Below are positions 11,471 through 23,219 of a stretch of 64,000 nt of DNA, piece after piece. The translations under genes and the position numbers were made by a program. The stretch is taken from contig CM056994.1 of the NCBI GenBank assembly GCA_029891345.1, forward strand, positions 139,150,457-139,214,456. The letters are read 5' to 3'. A model generated the notes under the pieces. It was given only the letters and a program-made list of their open reading frames with translations. It was not told the origin of the DNA and made no database searches. How positions within the stretch are numbered: position 1 is the first letter of the stretch; the number at the start of each line of letters is the position of its first letter. The DNA comes from Dryococelus australis. Lineage: Eukaryota; Arthropoda; Insecta; Phasmatodea; Phasmatidae.

Positions 11471-13740
11471 TGCGTCCTCGCAATGAGTGAACGGGGGCCG
11501 GGCGATGGAAGGGAAGATGCGAGTAAGGCCGGGTCGCGAAGACAGTAGAGCGGCATTGTGGCGAAAAGGGAATAGCTACGAAGTTACAGAGAGCCACCGG
11601 AAGGGGCCTGTCTTCCTCACGGGAAGCCGACAGGGTATAAGTGAAAAGTATCCTTTCACGCAGAGATTGATAAGCTCCCGAGGGCGCGTCCAGTTGCATG
11701 AGACTAGGGATGGCGTTACAATTATGGCTGTTAGAATGAGGTCAGTCCGTCTAAGCAACTTGAAATTATATTTTAAGAGCACCTTATTGAAAAAGTTGCC
11801 ATTAGTTGTGGAAAGTAACATATGCAGTGTAATAACCAAATTATAAAAATATTATTTGATTCAAATAATGTATCTACTGGTGAAATTACTAGATTAATAT
11901 AAGAGAGTTATTACTAGAATTCCTTAAGATAACATTTCAAGTAAATTCGGGAACACACTGAAAGCTTCACGGGTCGGGTCCGGCCCGTCCAATTTTGATG
12001 ATACATGGAGAGGCATATGGCAGCACACACTGGCACGGGCGGGGCCTGGCACAGTGCAAGGTTAAAATGGTCCCGGCCGGGTGTTCGGGGATGTGCGATG
12101 GCCGTTTTCCAGTGGCGTGTGTTCTCGGCCTATGTCACACACGCAATGTTATGTCATTGCTTTGTGCAATACTTGGTATGAAAGTAAAATTATTATACAA
12201 CTTCTTATTAATACAGAGTGGTTGTTATAGGCAAAACTTTTATTTAAAAAGTAATCATTTGGACCTTCGATCCGACATAGAAAATTCCAATTATAAATAT
12301 GTTTTTAACACTAAATGAAAATCATATCATTGAAAATACAGTCTTATTGTTCCGGCACAAATTAAATTACGGCCGCTATGGTTTCTTGTTTACCGCGGAC
12401 CTAGGAGGGAAGTATGTTTGGCTCCGTAAGTTAAGTTAATTAAAGCCCATTAGAATTAAATCCGTCAAATTAGTTAAATTCCCTGGCGCCAACCGCTTAG
12501 TAGGAAAGGTAGAAAATTTTGGTGCACCAATTATGTGTTAACAATCCTCCATAGTGTCAGAATATTTATGATAATTGAAGCTAAAAATTCCTACGTGATG
12601 TGTGATTTGACATATCGTAATCCTAAATTAACTTAAAAACATAGTTTGATGGTATTAACATAGCTCATTGTTACCTTCGTATATACACAAATTTTCAGTC
12701 TTATTACTGAGGACAGTAAAATGTTACAATACATGTATGCGATATATAAGGCCATTTTAACTTTCCTTTATATGTAATGGCCTGTTTGGCAATCTGTAAT
12801 CATGACATTTAAATACATACGTACATGGGCCCCTTAAAAATTTCTTCTTAACCTATCGTCAATGGCGTTCTCGCCGTACGAGATAATCCCAACTACGCTG
12901 CTCTCTAGAGCTTGTTTAAAGAAACAATGTTTGTAGCCCTGTCTGCTACCGCACTCTGGCGCAAGAATTGTGCACGTTTGTCACTCACGCATATTTGTCG
13001 TGTAATCATTTATGACACCTGTTACGAGAGTGCGCTGTGAGTTCGTGAAAACAAAGTTTTAGTGTTACCAACTTCTTAACTTCTTGCGTAATGGATTGAA
13101 ACACGTTACCTGGCTTGTCATATGGAACGCATTTGAGAGTTTAGATTGTTGTGCATCCATAAGCGAGCTACATAAAGGAAATTGGGCCGTGCGTTATTTC
13201 ATGGTAATATCTTATTTAACGCTAGCAATTAATCATTACCTTCAGAAATTAACTCTTATTTCTACCATTTAGCCCTATCCTCGTGTCCCTTTAAGCTTCG
13301 CCTTAAGATTTAGTTGGAGCTACGCGTCTAAGGTCAAGAAACGAGGGAGAAATACGGGTGACACAAACACGTACACCTAGTGCCTCAGCGCTCCTACTCG
13401 CAAGGCGTGCAGTGTTTCTATCGTGATGCTATAGTGTGTAAGTTAGATCTGTAACATAAGAGTTTTATTACACGCGATGAAAGTCCGCAGATTAAACTAT
13501 GCCCGTATCTTTGTACTTTTCTCTTCCCTTTAAGGACAGGCAAGCTTTAAAAATACTATATTTGACCATTTTCACGATTTTTTTTCTCAAAGAATATACT
13601 GAATATGACAACAGTAAAATAAAGGACATAGAATATTGTTATTTATATTTTCTGACAAAAAGTCGTATTTGCAGAACATTTATTTACCGAGATACACGTA
13701 TTCGCGCAAACAACTATATCACAAAAAAAAGTGCAGGTCC
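11471..13740. other. No recognisable gene
   Basis: Several open frames of 60-119 codons overlap each other on both strands at 11388-11846, which is typical of chance in GC-richer DNA. Weak similarity to the sequence right of R2 continues for about 60 bases past 11470. A TGGCGCCAACC string at about 12484 resembles a retroelement primer site, but no LTR could be defined. Nothing else is supported. Confidence 0.35.
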
Positions 13741-14612
13741 ATATAACTCTTAAGGCCTATTACACCGCATTTTCTGATAAAATATAAATTTTCACTAGTT
13801 TATAATATAGGATGGCTAATGCTATTATCAGAGACACAATTGTCGACAGATTTAAATAATTGTCGTACTTTTGAGACATTATTGAAAATATTAGCTTGTT
13901 AAAACTATTCAGCTGGTTTGGCACATATTCTACTGTTGGTAGATTGGCGTTTACTATTTTCCAATTATCATTTATTGTGTCGTTAACTGAATAAAATTAA
14001 ATTCCTTCGTTTACCGTTAATTGGTTGGCTTCAAAATGACTTCTTGTGAGCCAGTGAATTGGTAGAACTCTATGAGCCACTACTGCTACTGGACTTTTAA
14101 TATCACAAACCTGTGTGGCCTCGATTAAGGTTAACTTGCTTACCATTACCTCGCATCCACAAGGCACTTTTAATTCTATTGACCCAATGTCAGAACTAGG
14201 GATGGCTTGACTGATTGTCTTATTGCTACATCTGAGAGTTAGTGTGCCGGGCACATTAGTGATAATATAATGATATGGCTGTATCGCCGTAACCTGTAAT
14301 TTGATGCCCTGAACACAAGAGAATTTTCAGAGAGAATATAGCTGGGCGACACTATGCAATTGAATTGCAGCAATTCGGCAGCTGACATGATAACTCTCTG
14401 CAGTGTGTTTTGAGATTAAATAAATACCCTTATCTAGGTTCGGCATATAATTACTGACCTGATTGAATGAGTTTTCATGTCAACAGCATTTAGTTTGCTA
14501 CGCAAATCAATAGTGTAAGTTTCATTTTTGAACACATATGGGTCTTGAGTGGCGTTGAAAAATTGTCATCTGTACTTACTACTTTGAAGAGGGATATGTA
14601 TCTTATATAGTA

Positions 14613-14644
14613 CGCTATCAACTAAACAGTAATTTGGCACCTGT
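14613..14644 (+). repeat. Left terminal inverted repeat of Tc1-like element
   Basis: It begins CGCTATCAAC and ends AATTTGGCACCTGT. Of 32 positions only four differ from the reverse complement of the right end at 15772-15803. The last 17 are identical. Confidence 0.93.
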
Positions 14645-15771
14645 CCACAATGTTTGCTTTGTGGTTGTCACCCCGTTAGAATCTCGTAGGGCCACCTCTT
14701 GCAGCTATAACAGCAGCCACCCTGTCTGGCATGCTCTCTACGAGTATTTGCAGGACATCTACGGGGATTCATCGCCATTCCTCTTGCAACCATTCCATGA
14801 GTTGAGCAATGGATTTTGGCCGCACCTGACGAGCCCTCATCCGGCGATCCAATTCGTCCCAAGATGTTCTATAAGGTTGATGTCGGGGCTCTGGGTGGGC
14901 CAGTTCAATAGGCAAACATTGTTGTCGACGTACCACTGCATAGTAGCCCTTGAAACATGGAACCTGGCATTGTCATCCTGGAAGTAACACGGGTCCATTC
15001 CGTAAAAAAACCAGAATTTTATTTTCCAGAATGTTACAAATAGCCTCTGTGTTCATGATACCACAAACACCAGCAGTCCTATGCCGGAGGCAGTGAAACA
15101 GCCCCACACCATCACTCCACCACCACCGAATTTGCTAGTAGGCACTATACACTCCGGCAGAAGCCGTACCCTGGCTAGACGCCACACCCATACACGTCGA
15201 TCAGAACGGAATAATGTAAACCTCGACTCATCATTCCACAGAACCGATTTCTACTCCTCCAGTTTTCAGTTGCGACGGTCCAAACACCACCTGAGTCTCC
15301 AAGCTTTATTGCTTGTTGTGATATGGGGCTTATGTGCAGCTGCTCTTCCAAAATATCTGTGTTGGTGGACCTCTGTACGCAATGTTCCAATGGAAACCGA
15401 GACTCCTGTTGCTGCATGAAACACTTTTCGGATGGTAGCCATGGGTTGTGCACTGTTTTTAACAATTTCACGTTTCAGGGTTCTGCAATTTCTGTCGGTC
15501 AAGATTGGAGGTCGCCCAAAATGTGCAGCATTGGCACAACGATCATCGACCTTCCCTTATGCAGGACGAATGCGACCATTGATTTGGGCCTGTTTACCTT
15601 CCGTGCAATCGCCCGGGTAGACAGCCCACTGAGTTGGCAGCCCACAATCATGCCCTTCTCGAAGTCTGGTAGCTCTGTACCTCGTGCCATCTCCTTGTCA
15701 AATGGTTTTACACCAGCCTGCAGCATATGGCGGCCAAACAAGTCAACTGACATACTGAATTACCTATCTTC

Positions 15772-15803
15772 ACAGGTGCCAAATTACTTTTTAATCGATA
15801 GTG
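15772..15803 (-). repeat. Right terminal inverted repeat of Tc1-like element
   Basis: It starts ACAGGTGCCAAATTACT, the exact reverse complement of 14628-14644, and ends with TATCGATAGTG-type sequence followed by the TA target duplication at 15804-15805. Confidence 0.93.
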
Positions 15804-16570
15804 TATTTGGGATTGGGAGAACGTGCATTCTGTTATAGGAACAGAGTAATATATAACTATATTTTGGATAGGGATACTCAATTTGAGATTCAATGGACGA
15901 ATCTTATTTTCTATATTTGATAGTTCTTTGGTTAAAGTGGAGCATGGTACTGCTTGCAAAGGTAAAAGATTGTTTTGGCACATGTGAAAATAGGATTGAG
16001 CCTTATCTCATTAATAATGTTGTTAAGGAGCTCTAGAATTATTCTAATCATCATTTGGCTCTGAATCAGTGAACTTTCTATGTCATTTTGCTGTTTGTTA
16101 AAATTATTTGCCGAAGACTGAAATTTATGAGAAATGGAATTAATGTTGACCTCTACTTGATTTTTAATTCCAGATACACTGTGACTGGTGATACTTAAAT
16201 TATTGATAGACGATTTTACATTAGCCTGGATCTCATTGAGCTGCAGTGCCTTCATTTCCTCATTTGACAATACAGTTTTTAAATTACTAGTGGTTAAAAC
16301 GTCGCAACACCATGTTACGAAATCGCTAAGGAAAGTGAGGGATTATTCATTTCTTTTAGGAATTGAAATTTCAGACAGCAAATGATCAGCAATGTTTACA
16401 TTTGTTTTATTACAAATTTGACTTAATTTTTCTGCGTTCCTGCAGACCATGGAGTTTCTGATGGCACAGGTGCTGTGGAACCATTCTTCTAAGTTGACTG
16501 GCGGCCTTTGTTGGTGCAACAGCAGTGTGAACAAAAGTGGTACAATCTCATCGTACTGTAGTTGCAGCAT

Positions 16571-16951
16571 CGGCTACATGAAATATACACTGTGGTGTGT
16601 TTCATGAAGCTGTTCTGCTGCAATACTGAAGGAAATTCGCAGCACAAGTAGCACTCCGTAGAATGTGGCGAGGCCCATTCCGGAAATGGATTAATTCAGT
16701 GCCTCTCCCCTGTAACATAAGGGTATACATTAGTTCCTAATATTAGCCAGCTTTATGTTATGAGTACTAACAGCATCTATTTTACTCTGACCGCGCTCCC
16801 ATATCTCCACGGCAATTGCGGAAGGGCCAAGTAGATCGTGTATTCTGTACAGGCCCAGATATTTGAACAAAAGTGCGTTTTGCCTCGCACGGTTTTTGAC
16901 CCAAACGAATGGGCCAATTTTTAGTTTATTAGGGCGATATTTAGTATTAAA
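16571..16951 (-). other. Retroelement spacer between env-like and integrase
   Basis: No open frame of note. This probably carries the decayed integrase C-terminus and the env leader. Confidence 0.35.
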
Positions 16952-17745
16952 CTATTCCTTCTGTTTTTGCTGTGAAGCGATAAGATCTACGCGAGCATGC
17001 TCATGTATCTGCTGTAAGCGCTCACACCAATCGTCGGCACGTGGGGAGTAGGTGTGGCTAATCACACGTGATGGCTGTACAGCTTCAACCCCGTGAAGAA
17101 GGAAGAAGACAGTGAACTTTGTACTTAGGTTGATGGTTATGTTGTAATTAAATAAAATGTAGGAAATGTAGTCATCCCATTGGGCGGGGTCGTTTCTAGC
17201 ACAAGAGGTCAGATGCTGTGATAAAATTTTATTGACCTGCTCCGTTAAACCAGTACTCGCTGGGTTATAGGCAGTCGTCTGTAGTTTCTTTATCTGTAAT
17301 TTTCTGATTAGTTCTGCCATCATTTCGTTTTTGAAGGATGTTCCCCTGTAAGAAAGGATAGTTTTGGGGCACCTAAATTGTAAAATTACATCTTTTATAA
17401 AATTTGCACAAGTGAGTGCATCTATTGATTTTACGTGATGGGCCACCTCGTAGTACGTGAAAAATTCCGTCATATCCAAAAAATATTTATTTCTGGAAGC
17501 CGAGGTTTGCAAGTGCCCTTTTTGCATCCAAACCCCACGAATGATGAAGAGGGGGGTGGGCAGTATGTGTGTCATGTGGCCAGTAGGTTTCTGATTAGGA
17601 GACTTAACATGCCGGTAAACAGGGCAGTTATTAATATATTCTTTCTCGTCCTTACTCACACTATCCCAGTATTGGGGGTATTTTCTAAGGTCTTGAATTT
17701 CCCGAAGTGGCCACCCCCCAAGTAAGGCGTCATGATGGGCTGTGA
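16952..17745 (-). pseudogene. Gypsy-type integrase, catalytic site damaged
   Basis: This is a 235-codon minus-strand frame within the integrase core of a Gypsy-like element. Integrase joins the reverse-transcribed DNA to the host chromosome. Recognisable blocks are the zinc-binding end (INNCPVYRHVK, HHCC Cys pair altered to C-x2-Y), the core stretch FLDMTEFFTYYEVAHHVK, SYRGTSFKNEMM, and TTAYNPASTGLTEQVNKIL. In active enzymes SYRG reads SDRG; the second catalytic Asp is replaced by Tyr. The Glu of the DDE triad is present in GLTEQ. The first-Asp block just upstream of the core is not in its usual form. It sits between RNase H and the env-like region as expected. Confidence 0.85.
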
Positions 17746-17749
17746 TAAT

Positions 17750-18331
17750 TTATGTAATGTAATAATGTAGTACGAGAGAAAGTTTCTTTTCGCCTGAGGG
17801 TGTGTGTTGATTCATATAGATTTCTCCATTTCTAGAAATGGTGTAACATATGGCTTTCTCTGATTCGGTAAGTGCTAATTTTAACTGCTGAATATGAGGG
17901 TCGTTTGCGTATTCAGTGAGGAATGGGGACTTTGTGTTGTCAATTAATGGTGCTAAAAATAAGCTTGTGTCGATGTCCACCTTGATATATTCCTGCTCTT
18001 GTATGTAAACTGGGTGGTAGTGAGCAGTGTGATTGTTGTACAAGATGACAATTTGACAATGTAAGCACCGATCAATGCAGTATTGTAGTGGTTTTGCATT
18101 ATGATTTCGATGTTAACATGATTAAGAGTAGTAGTGATTTTTGCTATTTCTTGCAAAGGTAGGTTTTCCCCTTTCACAACCATTTTAGCAACCTGAGATT
18201 TGTCTGTGGTTAGCAGATTTTGCTTAATTAATATCTTAATCTCAAACCAATTGTCAATTATGTATTTAGCAATATTATTCTTGACCTCATGATCCTTGGT
18301 GGGGTTTTGAAGGAGGGTTTTAGCGAGTGTT
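17750..18331 (-). pseudogene. RNase H / integrase linker remnants
   Basis: Open minus-strand fragments at 17750-18043 and 17953-18183 continue the polyprotein between RNase H and integrase. They contain no sharp catalytic motif. An NPHIQQLKLALTESEK-like stretch resembles the linker of Gypsy pol, read here as DPHIQQLKLALTESEK. Frames shift between the pieces. Confidence 0.5.
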
Positions 18332-18940
18332 TTATAAAATGATGTGCATGCCAGACATATAGGTTTTACATTGTATGTTATTAATGCTAATGTTAGTAGT
18401 GTCAGCTGTACCCACAGTGGGAATGCGGCTCATGGCATCAGCGAGTGTGTTTACATTTCCCTTGACAATGTGCGCTTCAAAGTCGTATTCTGTCAAATCT
18501 ATGGCCAATTTCTGAATACTGGCATTATGTTCAGCCATACTTTTGAGGTAACGAAAGCTCGCATGGTCTGCTTCAATGACGAATTTACGGCCATACAGGT
18601 ATTGCTTAAAGTAGATGACAAAATATTTTATAGCATATAATTCTTGTTCTGTTGCTGACCATTTTTTTTATTCAATAATAGCATTTTGGAGGCAATTTCT
18701 ACAATTGTTTGCTCTTTACTGTGCAGTAATTCGTGGATGAGGACCGCGCCAATGGCAGTCTGAGACACATCACATGCTAATATTTTTCGGTGGTGCTCAT
18801 CGAATTTTGCTAGTACGGGTGGTTTTGTTAAGGCGGCTTTCAGGTTTTCAAATGACTGTTGTTCCTCTTTATTCCCATTAAAGGGGATAGTTTCCTTAGT
18901 TAGTTTTTTAGGGGTTCAGCAAGATGTGCATAATTTAATT
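18332..18940 (-). pseudogene. Retroelement RNase H domain, fragmented
   Basis: The minus-strand frame at 18332-18538 ends the RNase H domain: LAIDLTEYDFEAHIVKGNVN followed by TLADAMSRIP. This matches the Gypsy block L-x-EYDF-x-I-x-Y-x-x-G-x-x-N-x-x-ADALSR. RNase H degrades the RNA strand during reverse transcription. Further remnants lie to 18940 in other frames. Confidence 0.8.
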
Positions 18941-19850
18941 TAAATCACCTTAAATAGTCGTAGGAATGTACGAACATGTATCAGGTTTTTGGGTAGCGCC
19001 ATTTGTAGAATGGTGGTCATTTTCTCTGAGTCTGTTTGAATCTCTGCTGGTGTAATATAATGACAGAGGATCTTAATTTCTTGCTGTGTGAAATTACATT
19101 TTTTAGTATTTATTTTTGCATTATATTTATGCAGTCTCTCCATTACTTTCTGGATGTTGTTAAGGTGTTCGGTAAAGATATTTCCTATAGTTAATATGTC
19201 GTCGATGTAAGCAATGGCAGTATTCTAGCATAGGGGCCCGAGCATGACATCGACAAAAAGCTGGAAGTAGTTAGGACTAGTGGTCAGGCCCATTGACAAG
19301 AGCATACTCGTACAAACCGACGCCATCGACATTGAATGCTAATTATTCTCGGTCTTGTTGATGTATCGGTATTGCATAAAATCCACTATACATTTCAATA
19401 GAGGATATTAATTTTGAGTCCTGGAGAGTATTTATAATGTCCTCTGTTCTGGGGATAGGACACTGAACTTTCTTTAAGTGTGGATTTAAATAACGGAAAT
19501 CTGTAAAAAAAACAAACGCCTCCTTGCTGTTTGGGAATCACTAAATGTTATAATTTTGGATTATAGCATCTGCTGTATTTGTGTGAGCACTTACTCACGC
19601 AATTTAGTGTTAATGTGGCAATAGCATGTGTGAATAGGCTTGTCTGTAGTTAACTCTAATTTTATCTCATAGTCTCTAGTTTCTATAAGTTCAGTAATTG
19701 AATTAGGAAAATGGTTCTTATATTGAGCAAGTAGTTCTCCCGATTCCGTTTGTTGATGAGTAGGAAATTCAGAATTAATATTGCCAAGTGCCATGTTGGG
19801 TGGCTGAGTATCTTTTGAATGTGATATTCTATGCAATTACTCCTGCCATA
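18940..19850 (-). pseudogene. Gypsy-type reverse transcriptase, broken
   Basis: Reading right to left on the minus strand, the RT begins with remnants at 19591-19836 and then a DFRYLNPHLKKVQCPIPR block near 19490-19440. A block ISSIEMYSGFYAIPI follows, in which the first catalytic Asp is replaced by Glu. Then come GLTTSPNYFQLF near 19270, the intact active-site box YIDDIL near 19205, and RLHKYNAKINTKKCNFTQQE plus the thumb at 18940-19143. RT copies element RNA into DNA. A TAG stop lies just before the YIDD box, and the frame is lost several times. The order and spacing fit Ty3/Gypsy RT. Confidence 0.88.
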
Positions 19851-20229
19851 TTCAGTACTGTTGGTATTGATTGGTATATTAATTATTTTATTGTTGTTGG
19901 ATGCATAGATAAATTTTATGTCCTTGGTGAGGACTGAAACAACATACTATTTTTTAATGAAGTCGACTCCAAGGATAATGTCCAGCTTAAGGTTTCCAAT
20001 TAACAAGAATACTTTGAAAAAGTTATGTCCATATATGTAATGTTAACTTCAGTTTTTAATTGTGGTACTTCAATATCCTGTGTGGTTCCTACTAAAGAAA
20101 GTGTTTCGGTAACCTGAACTCTCTTCTCTTTAGTTACTAATATTGATGCCATACAGGAGCATGAACAACCTGTGTCCAACAAAGCATTGTATGTTTTCCC
20201 GCCAAGCCGCACAAGGACGTATGGTGTAG
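19851..20229 (-). pseudogene. Retroelement aspartic protease
   Basis: The minus-strand frame 20000-20212 contains GGKTYNALLDTGCSCSCMAS, the flap-side active-site motif of retroviral-type aspartic proteases (L-L-D-S/T-G). The enzyme cuts the gag-pol precursor. It is in a different frame from gag and a stop follows about 70 codons in, so it is separated from RT by breaks. Confidence 0.8.
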
Positions 20230-21893
20230 ATGTTTTCTCGTGACTAGTATGACACTCGCCCTTGGTGACCGGTGTGTGTTTTTGTATACAGAGGTTAAGT
20301 AGGGCCAGTGGCTCAGGTTGCTCTGAGGCTTGTCATCATCACCAACCAGTTTCTTGTTTGTATTTATAGTTTCTGAGTTTCCCGCATGCGGCCAATTGAG
20401 CTTTGTTTCACCAATACCAAAGAACCGTTTAAACTTATGGAAGAACGCCACAATGTCTGTTTGAAACCCCGTGTTTTGGTTGGGGAACAATGGGCAATCG
20501 GCCACCATGTGACCTGTATACATACAGAGTGCACACGTAAAGGTAGTGCATGATTGCGGTCCAATGGAGGTTGTGCGAGGGCCTGTGACATCATGTTTGT
20601 TTTGCGTTGCGCATTTCTTCTGGGGCGCCTTCTCTGCTGGGGCCACAGCTTCCATGTCGATGCAGGAGTCACGTTTCACGGCAACCTCACTGTGTTGATA
20701 AACTCGATTGTCCTTGCCGGTCTTGGATTTTTCCCTGCTCTGCTTTTTCGCCCTGGTTGGAAGTCCTTGAAACGTGATGTGTAATTGAACTTTGTTATTA
20801 AAGTGACCTGAATTGGGCTTCGTTACTTGCGGTATTTTGTCCTCGCTAGACTGAGCAAAATTTATACTTTTGGCATTGAAATGCACAATGTCTGCATAGG
20901 AACAATGTTCTACATGTTCAGCAAATAATACCTTGCATGCATTAATAATACGTTCGACTTTCACGTCCGGTGGGACAGATATTTTCTCCTGACTTTTACA
21001 GCTGGGTTTTTCATGTGGACAATCCTGCGTACACCGGGCTTCCCGTAAGAGGTCTGCCTGCCTGTTCTGAGTGTACGGGAAATTCTTGTAGTAGGAATGG
21101 GTTCTGTGATATCTCCTTCTCTGAGGCCTGTGTAAAGGCATGTTTGACTCTGCACTGACATCTCTGTTTGGTTTATGAAAAGAGTTTTCGTGTGTTCGGA
21201 AGTCATTGTGTGGTAATCTGTTGGTGTTTTTGTGATTCAGTTCTGGTGTAAGGGTGATTAATTGAGCCTTCAGTGTTCTAATTTCGTGTGGAGTTTGGTA
21301 TTGTCTGCTATTTTGGTCTGGCTTTCAATGAGTTGATTTTAATGGTGAATTCCTAACTCAATAGTGTTTAAATTGTGGAGCATTTGTTGAAGAGTGACTT
21401 TTTACAAGGGTATCTATTTCTTTGCGATTGTGGGGAGCAAAGATTCCCAAATTATTAGAATTAGCACAGCTTCTGGCAAGTGTGGGCATCCTTGTTTTTG
21501 TAGAAAATTAGTGTTTCTGTGTGTGCCTGGCAACTCTTGTATTCCTGTTTGGTTTTGTGTGGAGCAGCTGTTGGTATTTCTCAGTGTAATCAATCGGTGT
21601 ACATGTAGTGCATAGTTTTGTTTAAATGTGTGTTGCCATGTGAGCTCACCTGCGTGTGTGTGGTATACAATTTCGTATGCTTTCTTGGCAGTACCTTTTA
21701 AGTAAAATGATAAACGCCTTTGTTTTTCTATTTTGCTCCACCCATTTATTTTGCTCGCCGTGTTGTATGTTTCCAGAAAATTGTCAATATTTTCATTACT
21801 TTCCACAGAAAATATTGTCTCTGTGTTAGTACTCGGTACAAAGATTAAAAATGGCTTAGTTGCCTGAAGTGTTGTGAGTGGGTGGGGTCGCAA
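20230..21893 (-). pseudogene. Retroelement gag with CCHC knuckle
   Basis: Two minus-strand frames make up gag: 21414-21893 (N-terminal part) and about 20230-21141. The first has a matrix/capsid-like block with NGWSKIEKQRRLSFYLKGTA and a WQHTFKQNY-type continuation. The second carries CALCMYTGHMVADC, a C-x2-C-x4-H-x4-C zinc knuckle that binds element RNA. A stretch of about 270 bases between the two is out of frame. Gag forms the particle shell. A related but distinct gag fragment lies at 24270-24950. The gag-to-protease junction is by frameshift, which may be natural or damage. Confidence 0.85.
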
Positions 21894-22190
21894 ATATCCA
21901 CTTGTGCTAAGTTGGTATGTGTCGTGAAATTAATAGTCTACTGCAGCATTTTGTTGTGTGTGTGTGTTGTGTGTTCAAATTCAATTAAGTCAGTGTTCTT
22001 TGTGGGTAACTCGGGTGTTGTGTACATATTGCTTCTACTGTATGCTTGGCATCGCTTAAATCGAGTGTTGCGTGTTTTATGAATTTCCTGATTGACTTGG
22101 CTCAGTCTTCTGTGAATTTCCAATGTCCGCATATCAGTTTGAGTGTGGTGTAGTTTGGCCTTAATTGCTTGTAAGCACACACAAAGTTTA

Positions 22191-22640
22191 CTTAATATCT
22201 ACTCTATTTATACTCTAGCACACACGGAAGTAGAAATTTTGTATTAACATAACGTAAAATGGCCCAAAGAGCGAGTCTATGAATTAATCATGCATTAATA
22301 TTTTAGGAAGCGAAAGCACACACACTAGTCTACCATACTATGGGCGACTTGTATGGCCGAGGTGTGTGCAGTGCAGCAGGTTTGCTCGTGCGTTCTCGAG
22401 CAGCTGCAATTTTGGTGACTTGCTTTACACAGTTGCTTTGAATGAGTGTCTTCAATGTCACTGCAGTTTCCTACATGGGGTATGTTTAACCGTATTTACA
22501 TGGGAATTCGAACCTTGTGTTCAGGTGGATGATGGTAAATGTCTTTAAGAAATCCACTTTAATTAACTTTACACTCAACTTTAATTACCATTCTGACTGC
22601 AGTTTACAACAATAATGGGAAAACCCTAGCCTCCACCATT
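22191..22640. other. No gene; expected place of 5' LTR
   Basis: For a minus-strand element the 5' LTR should lie here, but no partner copy was found left of 13.7 kb and no clear primer site was seen. Nothing else is recognised. Confidence 0.35.
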
Positions 22641-22985
22641 TGCTGTGGCCTGTCCTGAGTGATTCAGGTCACACATAAATGAGGTGGATTAAGGTAGCTA
22701 GATGGAAAGAGCACTCATGTATTGAAAACACTACTATTATTCAAACAATTACTCTAATACAATTCTCGCCAAAGGCATTACTCTTCATTGCCGAAGCTCA
22801 CAATAATGATCTCTAATGCAAAGATTATATTAAACAGCTCAATGCTTAAGTCAGTGCTCAGACTTTAATGGAGTATTAATCCGCCTTCGCCTATCACTGA
22901 ATCTCAGCAACTTTGAGCACACTACATGAGGTATAATTACCCTATATAGATGTGTCGTCACCAATGGGATGACCCCCTAGACTGT
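22641..22985 (-). repeat. Duplicated intron-plus-exon start, copy R2
   Basis: This is the partner of 11141-11470. On the minus strand it ends in TGACCTGAATCACTCAG, a good splice-acceptor-like sequence, followed by GACAGGCCACAGCA, the same exon start as at R1. The expected finger codons do not follow, so this module is decayed. Confidence 0.8.
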
Positions 22986-23219
22986 GGCTGATGTCGGCGT
23001 CAAAGTCCAGACCACAAGCCTGGTGGTCCTATCTCGCAGGTGTCGCTCGGGCGGCTGAATAAAAGATGGATGCGAGTCGCCATTGTCTCAGTTTTATATA
23101 CTATCGACCCCAAACATTGTTTCCAAAACATATGGCCTGGTCTGGCGAGGTCAGGCGGCCCGACCCACTACCATGGCTTCTGCCAGCCCCAGCTACTGGT
23201 GGTCACACCAACTTGCTTC

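Larger units (their letters stand above)
14613..15803 (-). mobile_element. Complete-length Tc1-like (DD34E) transposon
   Basis: This is a 1,191-bp element with terminal inverted repeats of about 32 bases (left CGCTATCAACTAAACAGTAA, right the reverse complement CACTATCGATTAAAAAGTAA; both then read TTTGGCACCTGT inward). TA target duplications lie at 14611-14612 and 15804-15805. On the minus strand the remains of a transposase run from about 15753 to 14650. There is a helix-turn-helix N-terminus (GLSTRAIARKVNRPKSMV), a second HTH-like part with TLKREIVK and ATGVSVSIGTLR, then catalytic blocks WNDESRF, FQDDNARFH and SPDINLIEH. Exactly 34 residues separate the second Asp from the Glu. A frameshift near 15500 and stops make it non-autonomous now. 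It landed inside the env-like region of the retroelement, so it is younger than that element. Confidence 0.95.
13997..16570 (-). pseudogene. env-like glycoprotein region, interrupted
   Basis: Downstream of integrase, minus-strand open fragments at 16343-16570, 15932-16270, 15806-15983 and 13997-14254 look like parts of an envelope-type protein. The middle fragment is rich in Asn, Ile and Ser with heptad-like spacing, as in the coiled-coil part of fusion proteins. The last one has several Cys, including a CGC pair, in a setting that resembles the ectodomain end of insect retroviral env. Family assignment is inferred from position and composition. The region is broken by frameshifts and by the Tc1-like insertion at 14613-15803, so no functional envelope could be made from it. 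Confidence 0.5.
13741..22190 (-). mobile_element. Gypsy/errantivirus-like LTR retroelement, broken
   Basis: A minus-strand element contains, from right to left, gag with a CCHC knuckle, an aspartic protease, reverse transcriptase, RNase H, integrase and an env-like region. This is the Ty3/Gypsy gene order, with an additional envelope as in insect errantiviruses. It is inactive: frameshifts separate gag from protease, stops interrupt RT, and catalytic residues are altered in RT and integrase. A Tc1-like transposon (14613-15803) interrupts the env-like region. I could not define LTRs; the outer limits given are those of readable coding remnants. The repeat pair at 11141-11470 and 22641-22985 flanks it, but it belongs to the zinc-finger modules rather than looking like LTRs. 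Confidence 0.85.

Noticed and set aside
11388-11846. Overlapping 87-119-codon frames on both strands as a gene
   Set aside because: Long frames on both strands at once in GC-richer DNA, no recognised motif and no splice context suggest chance.
12478-12500. TGGCGCCAACC as a retroviral primer-binding site with an LTR to its left
   Set aside because: It is on the plus strand, opposite to the nearby element, and no second LTR copy was found. A single 11-base match is too weak.
11141-22985. R1/R2 repeat pair as LTRs of the retroelement
   Set aside because: They flank it at the right distance, but on the minus strand they read as intron end plus zinc-finger exon start, and they lack TG..CA ends, a primer site next to them, and continuity with env or gag.
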